In this document: one piece after another, positions 23,975 to 32,774 of the stretch
Layout of the letters: each line of letters begins with the position of its first letter
Numbering within the stretch: position 1 is the stretch's first letter
Translations under genes and position numbers: made by a program
Assembly (NCBI GenBank): GCA_042408535.1
Contig: JBHORA010000079.1
Span: forward strand, 1 to 64,000
Direction of reading: 5' to 3'
Length of the DNA: 64,000 bases
DNA from: BPIH01 sp042408535
GTDB taxonomy: Bacteria; Chloroflexota; Limnocylindria; Limnocylindrales; CSP1-4
Notes under the pieces: model-generated
Databases searched by the model: none
What the model saw: the letters and a program-made list of their open reading frames with translations, nothing else
What the model was told of the DNA's origin: nothing

Positions 23975-24268
23975 ATGGCGCACAAGAAGGCAGGTTCCAG
24001 CTCAAAGAACGGCCGCGACTCGGCCGGCCAGCGGCTGGGAGTGAAGGTCGGTGATGGGCAGCTCGTGCCGGCCGGCTCCATCCTCGTCCGCCAGCGAGGG
24101 ATGACCTTCCTCGCCGGCAGCGGGGCTGCCCTCGGCCGCGACTACACGGTCTTCGCGACCGTGAGTGGCCGAGTCCGGTTCGAGTACGCTCGCAAGGACA
24201 AGAAGCGGGTCCGGGTCGTGCCGGAGCCGGCCCCCGAAGCTCGGCAGCCGGCGGCTACCAGCGCCTGA
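23975..24268 (+). CDS. rpmA: 50S ribosomal protein L27
   Basis: L27 sits near the peptidyl-transferase centre. The opening MAHKKAGSSSKNGRDSAGQR is diagnostic, and no cleavable N-terminal extension of the Firmicutes kind is present. IVRQRG-type sequence appears as ILVRQRGMTFLAGSG. At 97 residues it is slightly longer than usual because of a Pro/Ala tail. It starts three bases after the rplU stop, so the two are co-translated. Confidence 0.96.
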   Translation: MAHKKAGSSSKNGRDSAGQRLGVKVGDGQLVPAGSILVRQRGMTFLAGSGAALGRDYTVFATVSGRVRFEYARKDKKRVRVVPEPAPEARQPAATSA

Positions 24269-24369
24269 CGAGCGCCGGCACAGCCGGGCCGCCTCCTCGG
24301 GCGCGTCCCTACGGAGGACGGGCTCGGGACGGCAATCGCCAGGCCGCCGCCCTCACCCCTGGAGAGACG

Positions 24370-24588
24370 ATGAAGCCCGACATCCACCCCAAGTACTATG
24401 AGGCGCGGGTCCACTGTGGGACCTGTGGGACCGAGTTCGTCGTCGGGAGCACCCGGCCCGAGCTCCGGGTCGATGTCTGCAGCAACTGCCATCCCTTCTA
24501 CACCGGCACGCAGACCATCATCGACACTGCGGGCCAGGTCGAGCGCTTCCAGCGTCGGCTCGAGCGGCAGATCCGGGCCGGCGCCTGA
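24370..24588 (+). CDS. rpmE: 50S ribosomal protein L31, zinc-binding type
   Basis: L31 bridges the large subunit and the 30S head. The 72-residue protein has the four zinc cysteines (Cys16, Cys19, Cys37, Cys40) and the conserved HPFYTG, so it is the C+ form that is replaced by a zinc-free paralogue under zinc limitation in some bacteria. GGAGAG lies just before the ATG. It is followed by DUF1385 and prfA, a widely conserved order. Confidence 0.96.
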   Translation: MKPDIHPKYYEARVHCGTCGTEFVVGSTRPELRVDVCSNCHPFYTGTQTIIDTAGQVERFQRRLERQIRAGA

Positions 24589-24735
24589 TCCTGGGGCATC
24601 GCGCCCGGGCGCCCTCCCGCCGATCGCTGCCTCCTCGCCAGCGCATCCCGCGGCGCCCGTTCGAGGCTGGTGGGCCCGGTTCGATTCGACGGATCGCCGA
24701 TCGCGAGCCGGAGCGAGGCCCCGAGTGACTCCCGA

Positions 24736-24741
24736 TAGACT
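24736..24741 (+). promoter_or_regulatory. -10 element before the DUF1385 gene, possibly leaderless
   Basis: TAGACT ends nine bases before the ATG at 24751, the same spacing as at secA. No ribosome site is evident in the nine bases. Confidence 0.4.
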
Positions 24742-24750
24742 CATGCCAGG

Positions 24751-25839
24751 ATGACTCGTCCCTCGTACGGCGGCCAGGCCCTCATCGAAGGTGTCCTCAT
24801 GCGGGGCCGGGATGCTATCGCCGTCGCCCTCCGCCATCCCGACGGCCAGATCGTCTGGGCGACCGAGCGCCTCGACTCGGGCTTTCACGGCAGCCGCTGG
24901 GCCCGCCTCCCGTTCGTTCGAGGCCTCGTCGTCCTCTACGAAACCCTCGTCGTCGGAACCCGCTGGCTCGTCCGCTCGGCGAACGTTGCCGCTTCCGCCG
25001 AGGGGGTCGAGCTCGGCCGCGGCTCCATCGGCCTCATGCTCCTCGTCACCCTTGCCGCGGGCGTCGGAATCTTCTTCCTCTTCCCGCTCCTCGTGGCGAG
25101 CGTCACGGCGGGCGGCCAGACGAACGACCTCCTCCAGCACCTCGTCGAAGGCCTCGTCCGGGTCGCCGTCTTCCTCGGCTACCTCGCCCTCATTGCTCAG
25201 GCTCCCGACATCCGGCGGGTCTTCCAGTACCACGGCGCCGAGCACATGACGATCCACGCCCTCGAGGCGGGCGATCCCTTCGAGCCGGCCGTGATCCGCC
25301 GCCATCCCACCGCCCATCCCCGCTGCGGAACGGAGTTCCTCGTCGTCGTCATCGTCCTCTCCATCGTCGCCTTCAGCCTTGTCGGCCGTCAGGAGGCCCA
25401 CGTCATGGTCGGCAGCCGGCTCCTCCTCATCCCGGTCATCGCCGCCGCCGGCTACGAGCTCCTCCGGCTCGGTGCCCGCCACCGGGCAAACCCAATCGTC
25501 CGCCTCGTCATGGCGCCGGGGATCCTCGTCCAGCGGATCACGACCCGCCAGCCGACGGACGACATGATCGAGGTCGCCATCGTGGCCATGGAGGAGGCCC
25601 TTCGGGCCGACGGTCAGCCGCTTCCTGCCGGGGCCGGCCGTCTCGACCGCGAGCCGCTCGCCACCGGCACGGCCCTCGCCACCGGCACGGCCCTCGCCAC
25701 CGGCAAGGCCCTCGCCACCGGCAAGGCCCTCGCCACCGGCAAGGAGCGCGGAGCTGCCCGCACCGCCCCACCCGCTGGCCCGGCCTCCAAGAGCTACGAG
25801 TCCGCCCCGGACCAGTCCGCCGAACGGGTCGAGCCATGA
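24751..25839 (+). CDS. DUF1385 (YqhQ-like) membrane protein
   Basis: The protein matches DUF1385, a membrane family of unknown function nearly always encoded beside prfA and prmC. Signatures are GGQALIEGVLMRG near the N-terminus, then YHGAEHMTIHALEAG and HPTAHPRCGTEF. The His/Cys set in these motifs suggests metal binding. About four transmembrane helices are visible (near residues 88-112, 130-150, 190-212 and 220-240). The C-terminal 60 residues include five copies of ATG(T/K)AL from an 18-base repeat. The stop overlaps the prfA start by four bases. Confidence 0.88.
   Translation: MTRPSYGGQALIEGVLMRGRDAIAVALRHPDGQIVWATERLDSGFHGSRWARLPFVRGLVVLYETLVVGTRWLVRSANVAASAEGVELGRGSIGLMLLVTLAAGVGIFFLFPLLVASVTAGGQTNDLLQHLVEGLVRVAVFLGYLALIAQAPDIRRVFQYHGAEHMTIHALEAGDPFEPAVIRRHPTAHPRCGTEFLVVVIVLSIVAFSLVGRQEAHVMVGSRLLLIPVIAAAGYELLRLGARHRANPIVRLVMAPGILVQRITTRQPTDDMIEVAIVAMEEALRADGQPLPAGAGRLDREPLATGTALATGTALATGKALATGKALATGKERGAARTAPPAGPASKSYESAPDQSAERVEP
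25657..25746. repeat. 18-base tandem repeat, five copies, in the DUF1385 gene
   Basis: Units of CTCGCCACCGGCACGGCC (25657, 25675) and variants with AAG in place of ACG (25693, 25711, 25729) give a Thr/Lys-alternating tail in frame. Confidence 0.92.
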
Positions 25840-26942
25840 GCGGCTTCGAGGCCACCCTCGCCGAGGTCGCCGACCAGTACGACGCCCTCCAGGCTGAGCT
25901 CGCCCGGCCCGAGACGGCAGCCGATCCGGCCGCCATCCGCCGGATCGGCCGCGAGCTCGCCCGCCTCGAGCCCGTCGTCGACGCCTACCGGCGCCTCGAG
26001 CGGGTCCGGGACGAGCTTCGCGAGGCCCGCCGTCTCCGCGACGAGGAGGCCGACGAGGAACTCCGCGACCTCGCCCGGGACGAGGTCGAGCGGCTCGTAC
26101 GGGCCGAGGCGAGTCTCCTCGAGGAGCTCCGGCTCCTCCTCCTGCCGCGCGACCCGAACGACGAGCGGAACGTCATCATGGAAATCCGGGCCGGCGCGGG
26201 CGGTGAGGAGGCGGCCCTCTTCGCAGCCGATCTCCTCCGGATGTACCTTCGGTACGCCGAGCGGCGCCGATGGCGGGTCGAGCTCATGTCGGTCCACGAG
26301 ACCGGGATCGGCGGTATCAAGGAGGCGATCGTCCGGATCGACGGCGAGGGCGCCTACTCGCGCTTGAAGTTCGAGGGCGGCGTCCATCGCGTCCAGCGGG
26401 TCCCGGCCACCGAAGCCTCGGGCCGGATCCACACCTCGACGGCGACGGTCGTCGTCATGCCTGAGCCCGAGGAGATCGACGTCGAGATCGACGAGGAGCG
26501 CGACCTCCGGATCGACGTCAAGCGATCGTCGGGGCCCGGCGGCCAGTCCGTGAACACGACCGACTCGGCGGTCCGGATCACCCACCTCCCGACCGGCCTC
26601 GTCGTCGAGATCCAGGACGAAAAAAGCCAGCACAAGAACAAGGCGAAGGCCCTCGCCGTCCTCCGCGCCCGCCTCTACGAGCGCGAGCTCGAGCGTCAGC
26701 GGGCCGCGGAGTCGGCCACGCGCCGGAGCATGGTCGGCGGCGGCGAGCGGGCCGAAAAGATCCGAACGTACAACTTCCCGCAGGACCGGGTCACCGACCA
26801 CCGCATCGGCCTCGACCTCCACAACCTGCCGGCCATCCTCGACGGTGACCTCGACCGGATCATCGACCCCCTCGTCACGACCGACCAGGCGGAGCGGCTT
26901 CGGGCCCTTGGCGAAGGGGAGGACGGCAATGGCATCCGCTGA
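25836..26942 (+). CDS. prfA: Peptide chain release factor 1
   Basis: RF1 reads UAA and UAG and triggers peptide release. The 368-residue protein has the codon-reading tripeptide PAT in RVPATEASGRIH, which marks it as RF1 and not RF2, and the catalytic GGQ at 235-237 in GPGGQSVNTTDS. The Gln would be methylated by PrmC, encoded two genes downstream. The ATG overlaps the DUF1385 stop (ATGA), and the next gene starts inside the last 14 bases. Confidence 0.96.
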   Translation: MSGFEATLAEVADQYDALQAELARPETAADPAAIRRIGRELARLEPVVDAYRRLERVRDELREARRLRDEEADEELRDLARDEVERLVRAEASLLEELRLLLLPRDPNDERNVIMEIRAGAGGEEAALFAADLLRMYLRYAERRRWRVELMSVHETGIGGIKEAIVRIDGEGAYSRLKFEGGVHRVQRVPATEASGRIHTSTATVVVMPEPEEIDVEIDEERDLRIDVKRSSGPGGQSVNTTDSAVRITHLPTGLVVEIQDEKSQHKNKAKALAVLRARLYERELERQRAAESATRRSMVGGGERAEKIRTYNFPQDRVTDHRIGLDLHNLPAILDGDLDRIIDPLVTTDQAERLRALGEGEDGNGIR

Positions 26943-29445
26943 TCGGGCTGCGGGGATCCGCTTCGTCCCGGCGCCGCCCGTCGAGGTCGTCGTCGCTACC
27001 GACCTCGGCTCGGTCGCCGTCCTCAAGCACGGCAACCTCTATCTCCTCACTGACCAGTTCGGCGACATCCACCCCGACACGAGGGGGCTCGGGCTCTACG
27101 AGGGCGATACCCGACTCCTGTCGTGCGCGCTCCTCCGGGTGAACGGCTACCGACCGGCGATTCTCCAGGCGCCCGTCGGCGGCGCCTACGAGGACGCCAT
27201 CGAGCTGACGAACCCCGAGCCCCGGCGTGACCTCGGGGCGAAGCTCGATCCCCTCGCCCTCGTCCATCGCTCCATCGGAATCCGCCGCGAGCGCGTCGTC
27301 GCGGGGCTCTTGCGGGAGCGGGTCCGCCTCGTCAACTACGCCGAGGGTCGAGCCCGCGTCGAGCTCACCCTCGACCTCGCCGCCGATCTGGCCGACATCT
27401 TCGAGGTCCGGGGCTGGCCCCGAACACGGCGGGGCACGCACCTCCCGATCGCCCTCCACGAAGGGCTGGGGCGGGTCGTCTTCCGCTACGACGGCCTCGA
27501 CGGCGTTCGCCGCGTTGTCCACGTCGCCCTCGACGGCAACCCGTCCCTCGCTCCCACCGAGGACGGGACGATCCGGGCCATCTGGCGCTGGTCGATTCCG
27601 TCGGGCGGGGAGCGCCAGGTCGAGTGGCACGTCTGGGCCGAGCGGCAGCGGCTCGGCGACGGGGGTCGGCTGGCGTCGGAGGGAGGCCCCGGCGCTGGCC
27701 GCGGGAAAGGCGAAACACCCGGCGAAGCCGAGCCCGGCGGCGGGGTCTTGAGGTCGGCCCCGAGGTCGGCCCCGGAGTCAGCAGCGGGGTCAGCGCCGGG
27801 GTCGGCCCCGGAGTCAGCAGCGGAGTCAGCGCCGGGGTCGGCCCCGGAGTCAGCACTGTCGTCAGCACCCCCCTCCGAACCCGGCGAGCCCGTTGGCCCG
27901 GCAGGGAGGAGCGCGGTCGCCGTCGCCGAACGCGTCGCCACGGACGAGTCCGCTGCCCTCGCCCTCTTCACGCCCGTGCCCCGCCTCCGTGACGAGGAGG
28001 CCGGCGCCGCCTACCGGGCCTGGTGGCGAGGGGCGACGGAGGTCGAGTCCGACAACGAGCTCTTCAACCTCACCCTCCAGCGCTCGACGACCGACCTGCG
28101 CCTCCTCGTCAACGAGGGCCCCAGTCACCGGGAGTGGCATCTGGCGGCGGGCATCCCCTGGTTTGTCACCCTCTTCGGCCGGGACTCGATCATCACCGCC
28201 CTCCAGGTCCTTGCCTTCCGGCCTCAGATCGCCTACGCGACCCTCGATGTCCTCGCCGCTCGCCAGGCGACGGCCCTCGACCCGGAGCGGGACGCGGAAC
28301 CCGGCAAGATCCTCCACGAGCTCCGGACCGGGGAGCTGGCGGCCATCGGCGAGCTCCCCCATACCCCCTATTACGGCTCCGTCGACGCGACGCCCCTCTG
28401 GCTCATCCTCCTTGGCGCGACCTTCGACTGGACTGGCGACCGGGCTCTCCTCGACCGGCTCTGGCCGCACGCCCTCGCCGCCCTCGACTGGATCGACCAC
28501 TGGGGTGACCGCGACGGCGACGGCTTCGTCGAGTACGAGCGCCGGAACCCAACGGGCCTCCTGAACCAGGGCTGGAAGGATTCCTCGGACGCGGTCCGCG
28601 ACCGCCACGGGCGCCTCGTCCCGACGCCGATCGCCCTCGTCGAGGTCCAGGGCTACGTCTACGACGCGAAGCGGCGGATGGCGCATCTGGCCGACGTCCG
28701 GGGCGAGACCGAGCTCGCGACCCGCCTCGAGCGGGAGGCCGCCGCCCTTCGAGAGCGTTTCGAGGCAGCCTTCTGGGTGCCGGACCTCCGGTACTACGCC
28801 ATGGCCCTCGACGGCGAGAAGCGTCAGGCTGACGCCATCACCTCGAACCCTGGCCAGGCCCTCTGGGCAGGCATCGTCTCGTCGGAGCGAGCCCGGCCCG
28901 TCGCCGATCGGCTCCTCGGGCCCGGTCTCTACTCGGGCTGGGGCGTCCGGACCTACGCCGCCGGTCAGCCCGGCTACAACCCGATCGGCTACCACACCGG
29001 GACCGTCTGGCCCCACGACACCTCGCTCATCGCTGCCGGGCTGAAGCGATATGGCTTCGAAGACGAGGCGAACGAGCTCATCGGCCGGGTCTTCGAGGCG
29101 GCCCAGGCCTTCCCCGCCTACCGCCTCCCGGAGCTCTTCTGCGGCTTCGAGCGCGACTCGGCGACGTCCCCCGTTCCGTATCCCGTGGCGTGCTCGCCCC
29201 AGGCCTGGGCGGCAGGCGCACCCTTCCTCTTCCTCGAGACGATGCTCGGCCTCCGCCCCCACGCCGAGCGCGGCGAGCTCGAACTCCTCCACCCCCATCT
29301 CCCGTCCTGGCTCCGGAGCGTCCGGATCCGGAATCTCCGAGTGGGGTCGGCCCTCGTCGATCTCCTCTTCCACTCCTGGCGCGGCACGACGAGCGCCGAG
29401 GTTCTCCGGAAGGAAGGGGACATCGCGGTCACGATACGGCTGTGA
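26929..29445 (+). CDS. Glycogen-debranching-like amylo-alpha-1,6-glucosidase
   Basis: The 838-residue protein has an N-terminal GDE_N-type beta domain (about residues 15-230, with LTDQFGDIHPDTRGLGLYEGDTR) and a C-terminal (alpha/alpha)6 barrel (about 335-830). The barrel carries PWFVTLFGRDSIITALQ, ELPHTPYYGSVDATPLW, NQGWKDSSDAV and LPELFCGFER, motifs of bacterial debranching-like glucosidases. A roughly 45-residue Ser/Ala/Pro repeat links the domains. The likely role is trimming alpha-1,6 branches or related oligosaccharides. The ATG at 26929 has GGGGAGG upstream and overlaps prfA by 14 bases. The stop overlaps the prmC GTG. Confidence 0.85.
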   Translation: MASADRAAGIRFVPAPPVEVVVATDLGSVAVLKHGNLYLLTDQFGDIHPDTRGLGLYEGDTRLLSCALLRVNGYRPAILQAPVGGAYEDAIELTNPEPRRDLGAKLDPLALVHRSIGIRRERVVAGLLRERVRLVNYAEGRARVELTLDLAADLADIFEVRGWPRTRRGTHLPIALHEGLGRVVFRYDGLDGVRRVVHVALDGNPSLAPTEDGTIRAIWRWSIPSGGERQVEWHVWAERQRLGDGGRLASEGGPGAGRGKGETPGEAEPGGGVLRSAPRSAPESAAGSAPGSAPESAAESAPGSAPESALSSAPPSEPGEPVGPAGRSAVAVAERVATDESAALALFTPVPRLRDEEAGAAYRAWWRGATEVESDNELFNLTLQRSTTDLRLLVNEGPSHREWHLAAGIPWFVTLFGRDSIITALQVLAFRPQIAYATLDVLAARQATALDPERDAEPGKILHELRTGELAAIGELPHTPYYGSVDATPLWLILLGATFDWTGDRALLDRLWPHALAALDWIDHWGDRDGDGFVEYERRNPTGLLNQGWKDSSDAVRDRHGRLVPTPIALVEVQGYVYDAKRRMAHLADVRGETELATRLEREAAALRERFEAAFWVPDLRYYAMALDGEKRQADAITSNPGQALWAGIVSSERARPVADRLLGPGLYSGWGVRTYAAGQPGYNPIGYHTGTVWPHDTSLIAAGLKRYGFEDEANELIGRVFEAAQAFPAYRLPELFCGFERDSATSPVPYPVACSPQAWAAGAPFLFLETMLGLRPHAERGELELLHPHLPSWLRSVRIRNLRVGSALVDLLFHSWRGTTSAEVLRKEGDIAVTIRL
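27750..27866. repeat. 36-base tandem repeat in the debranching-enzyme gene
   Basis: Units starting GAGGTCGGCCCCGGAGTCAG at 27762, 27798 and 27834 (the last partial) plus a fragment upstream encode the Ser-Ala-Pro-Glu linker between the two enzyme domains. Confidence 0.85.
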
Positions 29446-30419
29446 GGCCGGTGCCGATCCCGCCCGCCTCGACCGTCGGCGAGGAGCTGCAGCTCGGGGT
29501 CGCTCGGCTCCGGGCAGCCGGGTCGGAGACGGCCCGCCTCGACGCCGAGGTCCTCCTCGCCTGGGCCCTCGGGGTCGATCGGTCGACGATCCTCGCCCAT
29601 CCCGAGGCGACCGTCGCCGGCGAGGCTCTAACGACGTATCGGCGAGCCGTCGAGCGGCGGACGGCGGGGGAGCCCGTCGCCTACATCCGGGGCCTGAAGG
29701 AGTTCTTCGGCCTCGCCTTCGCCGTCGACCCCCGAGCCCTCATCCCTCGGCCCGAGACCGAGCGCCTCGTCGAGCTCGCCCTCGCCCACCTCGAGGCACG
29801 CCTCACGGCCGCCCCGCGGCCGGCTGGAACTCCCCGACTTCGAGTCGTCGACGTCGGGACCGGGGCCGGGCCGATCGTCGTCGCTCTCGCCGTCAGCCTC
29901 CGGCGCCGGGGCATGCTCGACGAGGTCGAGCTCTGGGCGACGGAGGCGGACGAGGAGCCCCTCGACCTCGCCCGGGAGAACGCCGTCGCCCATGCCGTCG
30001 CCGACGCGGTCACCTTCGTCGTCGCCGACCTCCTGCCCGCGGGTGCGCCCCCCTGGGATCTCGTCTGCGCGAACCTGCCGTACGTCCCCTCGGCCGCCGT
30101 CGACGAGCTCCCCGTCGCCGCCTCCTTCGAGCCGCGGCGGGCCCTCAACGGCGGTCCCGATGGCCTAGCCGTCATCCGGCGTCTCGTCGAGCGGCTGCCC
30201 GATGCCCTCGCCCCGGACGGGCTCGCCCTCCTCGAGATCGGCGCCGACCAGGGTGATGCCATCGTCGCCCTGGTCGGGGAGCTCCTCCCTGGCTGGGCGT
30301 GCCGGGTCGAGGCCGACCTGGCCGGGCTGCCCCGCGTCGCCCGCATCGAGCGCGGGGCCGTGCCGGGCGCGCCCGGCCGGGGTGACGAGACCCGATACCC
30401 CAACCGCTTCGACCGATGA
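29442..30419 (+). CDS. prmC: Release factor glutamine N5-methyltransferase
   Basis: PrmC methylates the GGQ glutamine of RF1 and RF2. The N-terminal helical domain is followed by the Rossmann methyltransferase fold: VVDVGTGAGPIVVALA binds SAM, and RALIPRPETERLVE is a family signature. The substrate motif normally NPPY reads NLPY in CANLPYVPS. The protein has 325 residues, slightly long because of a C-terminal tail. The GTG at 29442 overlaps the preceding stop (GTGA), and its own stop overlaps the HAD gene (ATGA). Confidence 0.93.
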   Translation: MRPVPIPPASTVGEELQLGVARLRAAGSETARLDAEVLLAWALGVDRSTILAHPEATVAGEALTTYRRAVERRTAGEPVAYIRGLKEFFGLAFAVDPRALIPRPETERLVELALAHLEARLTAAPRPAGTPRLRVVDVGTGAGPIVVALAVSLRRRGMLDEVELWATEADEEPLDLARENAVAHAVADAVTFVVADLLPAGAPPWDLVCANLPYVPSAAVDELPVAASFEPRRALNGGPDGLAVIRRLVERLPDALAPDGLALLEIGADQGDAIVALVGELLPGWACRVEADLAGLPRVARIERGAVPGAPGRGDETRYPNRFDR

Positions 30420-31423
30420 CGAGCCCCGCCGCGCCTCCCCCGACCGATGACCGCCGGCCGGAGCCGCGCTTCCCGATCCGCCTCGTCGCTCTCGACATCG
30501 ACGGCACCCTCCTCGACCACGACCTCATCCTCCGGGACCGAACGAGGGCGGCCGTCCGGGGTGCCGTGGCCCGCGGCGCCATCGTCTGCCTCGCCACCGG
30601 CCGGATGGCCTCGAGCGTCCGGCCGCTCGCCGAGGCCATCGGCCTCCGGGGACCCCTCATCGCCTACCAGGGGGCCCTCATTCGCGAGCTTCCAGCCCCG
30701 GGCGAGTCGAGCCCCGGGCGGCTCCTCCATCACGATCCCCTCCCGGCCGAGGTGGCTCGGGCCGCCGTCCGCTGGTCCTACGCCCACGGCCTGCGGCCCC
30801 ACCTCAACCACCTCGAGCGGTTCATCGTCCCCGTCGACGACCCGAACGCCGAGGACTACTCGCTCTTCCTCGGGGCCCGGGCCGAACGCGTCGACGACCT
30901 CGAAGCGGCGATCGAGCACCCGATCACGAAGGTCATCGCGGTGGCCGAGGCGCCGCTCCCCGAGGGGATCCTCGCCGCCGCCCGGGAGGCCTTCGCCGGG
31001 CGGGCCGCGCCGACGATCAGCCACCCCCGCTTCCTCGAGTTCGTCGCCCCCGGCGTCTCGAAGGGTCGGGCCGTCCGCTGGCTGGCTCGACGGCTCGGGA
31101 TCCCCCTCGAGCAGACCCTCGCCATCGGCGACCAGCACAACGACGTCGAGATGCTCCGGGCCGTCGGCCACGGCGTGGCCATGGCCGGGGCACCGCCCGA
31201 CGTCCTTGCTGCCGCCCGGTACCTCGCCCCGCCGGTCGGGGAGGAGGGGGCGGCCCAAATCCTCGAGGCCCTCGTCATCCCGAGCCCGGCCGTCGCCGAA
31301 CGGAACGCCCGCCGCTTCCGGATGGAGGTCCGGATGGACGTCCGGATGAACGAGGCTCGGACGAGGCCCGCATGTGCGACGATGGACGACGACGGAACGA
31401 AGGCGAGCAGGGAAGGAGCGTGA
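30416..31423 (+). CDS. Cof-type HAD-IIB phosphatase
   Basis: The HAD core motifs are present: nucleophile motif I ALDIDGTLLDHD, motif II LATGR, and the motif III/IV region KGRAVRWLARRLGI with AIGDQHNDVEMLRAVG. A type IIB cap lies between motifs II and III. Such enzymes dephosphorylate small metabolites such as sugar phosphates or flavin precursors; the substrate cannot be read. The C-terminal 40 residues include a 12-base-repeat product (RMEVRMDVRMN). It overlaps prmC by four bases and is followed by glyA. Confidence 0.9.
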   Translation: MTSPAAPPPTDDRRPEPRFPIRLVALDIDGTLLDHDLILRDRTRAAVRGAVARGAIVCLATGRMASSVRPLAEAIGLRGPLIAYQGALIRELPAPGESSPGRLLHHDPLPAEVARAAVRWSYAHGLRPHLNHLERFIVPVDDPNAEDYSLFLGARAERVDDLEAAIEHPITKVIAVAEAPLPEGILAAAREAFAGRAAPTISHPRFLEFVAPGVSKGRAVRWLARRLGIPLEQTLAIGDQHNDVEMLRAVGHGVAMAGAPPDVLAAARYLAPPVGEEGAAQILEALVIPSPAVAERNARRFRMEVRMDVRMNEARTRPACATMDDDGTKASREGA

Positions 31424-31427
31424 GCCG

Positions 31428-32756
31428 ATGACGATGACCCCCACCTCCCGCCTGGCCTGGGCGAGCCTCGCCGAGGTCGACCCGGAGCTCTGGGCGGCCA
31501 TGCTCGGCGAGCGGGCCCGGCAGCGGGACAAGATCGAGCTCATCGCCTCGGAGAACTACACGGCCGCGGCGGTCATGGAAGCCCAGGGCTCCTGGCTGAC
31601 GAACAAGTACGCCGAGGGGCTCCCCGGGCGCCGCTACTACGGCGGCTGCGAGTACGTCGACGTCGCCGAGACCCTCGCCATCGAGCGAGCCCTCGCCCTC
31701 TTCCGGGGCGCCGAGCACGTGAACGTCCAGCCCCACTCCGGGGCCCAGGCGAACATGGCCGCCTATTTTGCCGTTCTCGAGCCGGGCGACCGGATCCTCG
31801 GCATGAACCTCGCCCATGGCGGTCATTTGACCCACGGCTCGCCGGTGAACTTCTCGGGGCGCCTCTTCGAGGTCTATTCCTACGGCGTCGACCGGGAAAC
31901 CGAGCAGCTCGACTACGATGCCCTCGAAGCCCAGGCGAAGGCCGTCCGGCCGAAGCTCATCGTGGCCGGCGCCTCCGCCTACCCTCGCCTCTGGGACTTC
32001 GAGCGACTCGCCGCCATCGCCCACGAAGTCGGCGCCCTCCTCATGGTCGACATGGCTCACGTCGCCGGCCTCGTTGCGGCCGGCCTCCACCCGTCGCCCT
32101 TCCCCCACGCCGACCTCGTCACGACGACCACCCACAAGACCCTCCGCGGGCCCCGGGGCGGCCTCGTCTTCGCCCGCCGCGACCTGCCCGAGGGCCTCGA
32201 TCCGGCTGCCTTTCCGACGGTCCGTGGCTCCCTCGCCGCGAGCGTCGACCGAACCGTCTTCCCGGGCTTCCAGGGCGGGCCGCTCATGCACGTCATCGCC
32301 GCCAAGGCCGTCGCCTTCAAGCTGGCGATGACCGACGAGTTCCGGCGGGACCAGGAGCGAACCCTCGAGAACGCCAGGGTCCTCGCCGAGGCCCTCGCCG
32401 AGCGGGGGGCGCGGATTGTCTCCGGCGGGACCGACAACCACCTCATCCTCATCGATGTCTCGCCCCTCGGGGTGACCGGGCGGGAGGCCGAGCGACTCCT
32501 GGACGAGATCGGGATCACCGTCAACAAGAACGCCATCCCCTTCGACCCGCAGCCGCCGAATATCGCCTCGGGGATCCGGGTCGGGACGCCGGCCGTCACC
32601 TCGCGGGGCTTCGGGCCCGAGGAGATGCGGGCCCTCGGCCGGATCATCGTCGAAGCCATCGTGACCCGGGCCGAACCGGCCGAACAGGCCCGGCTGGCGG
32701 CCGAGGTTCGCGAGATGGCCTCGCGCTTCCCGGTCCCAGGGCTGCCGGCCGACTGA
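31428..32756 (+). CDS. glyA: Serine hydroxymethyltransferase
   Basis: GlyA interconverts serine and glycine with transfer of a one-carbon unit to tetrahydrofolate. The 442-residue protein shows IELIASENYTAAAVMEAQGS, the YYGGCEYVD loop, and Lys237 in THKTLRGPRGG as the PLP Schiff-base residue. The ATG at 31428 follows GGAAGGAG; a second ATG is two codons on. It starts four bases after the HAD gene stop. Length and motifs are entirely standard. Confidence 0.97.
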   Translation: MTMTPTSRLAWASLAEVDPELWAAMLGERARQRDKIELIASENYTAAAVMEAQGSWLTNKYAEGLPGRRYYGGCEYVDVAETLAIERALALFRGAEHVNVQPHSGAQANMAAYFAVLEPGDRILGMNLAHGGHLTHGSPVNFSGRLFEVYSYGVDRETEQLDYDALEAQAKAVRPKLIVAGASAYPRLWDFERLAAIAHEVGALLMVDMAHVAGLVAAGLHPSPFPHADLVTTTTHKTLRGPRGGLVFARRDLPEGLDPAAFPTVRGSLAASVDRTVFPGFQGGPLMHVIAAKAVAFKLAMTDEFRRDQERTLENARVLAEALAERGARIVSGGTDNHLILIDVSPLGVTGREAERLLDEIGITVNKNAIPFDPQPPNIASGIRVGTPAVTSRGFGPEEMRALGRIIVEAIVTRAEPAEQARLAAEVREMASRFPVPGLPAD

Positions 32757-32774
32757 GAGCCGGCGCGCGAGGCC

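Noticed and set aside
22553..23983. 476-codon minus-strand frame over the rplU region
   Set aside because: Mostly antisense to rplU and its repeats; composition follows the shadow of the real gene and no family is recognisable.
24675..24692. GGTTCGATTC, resembling a tRNA T-loop
   Set aside because: No matching T-stem, anticodon arm or acceptor stem around it.
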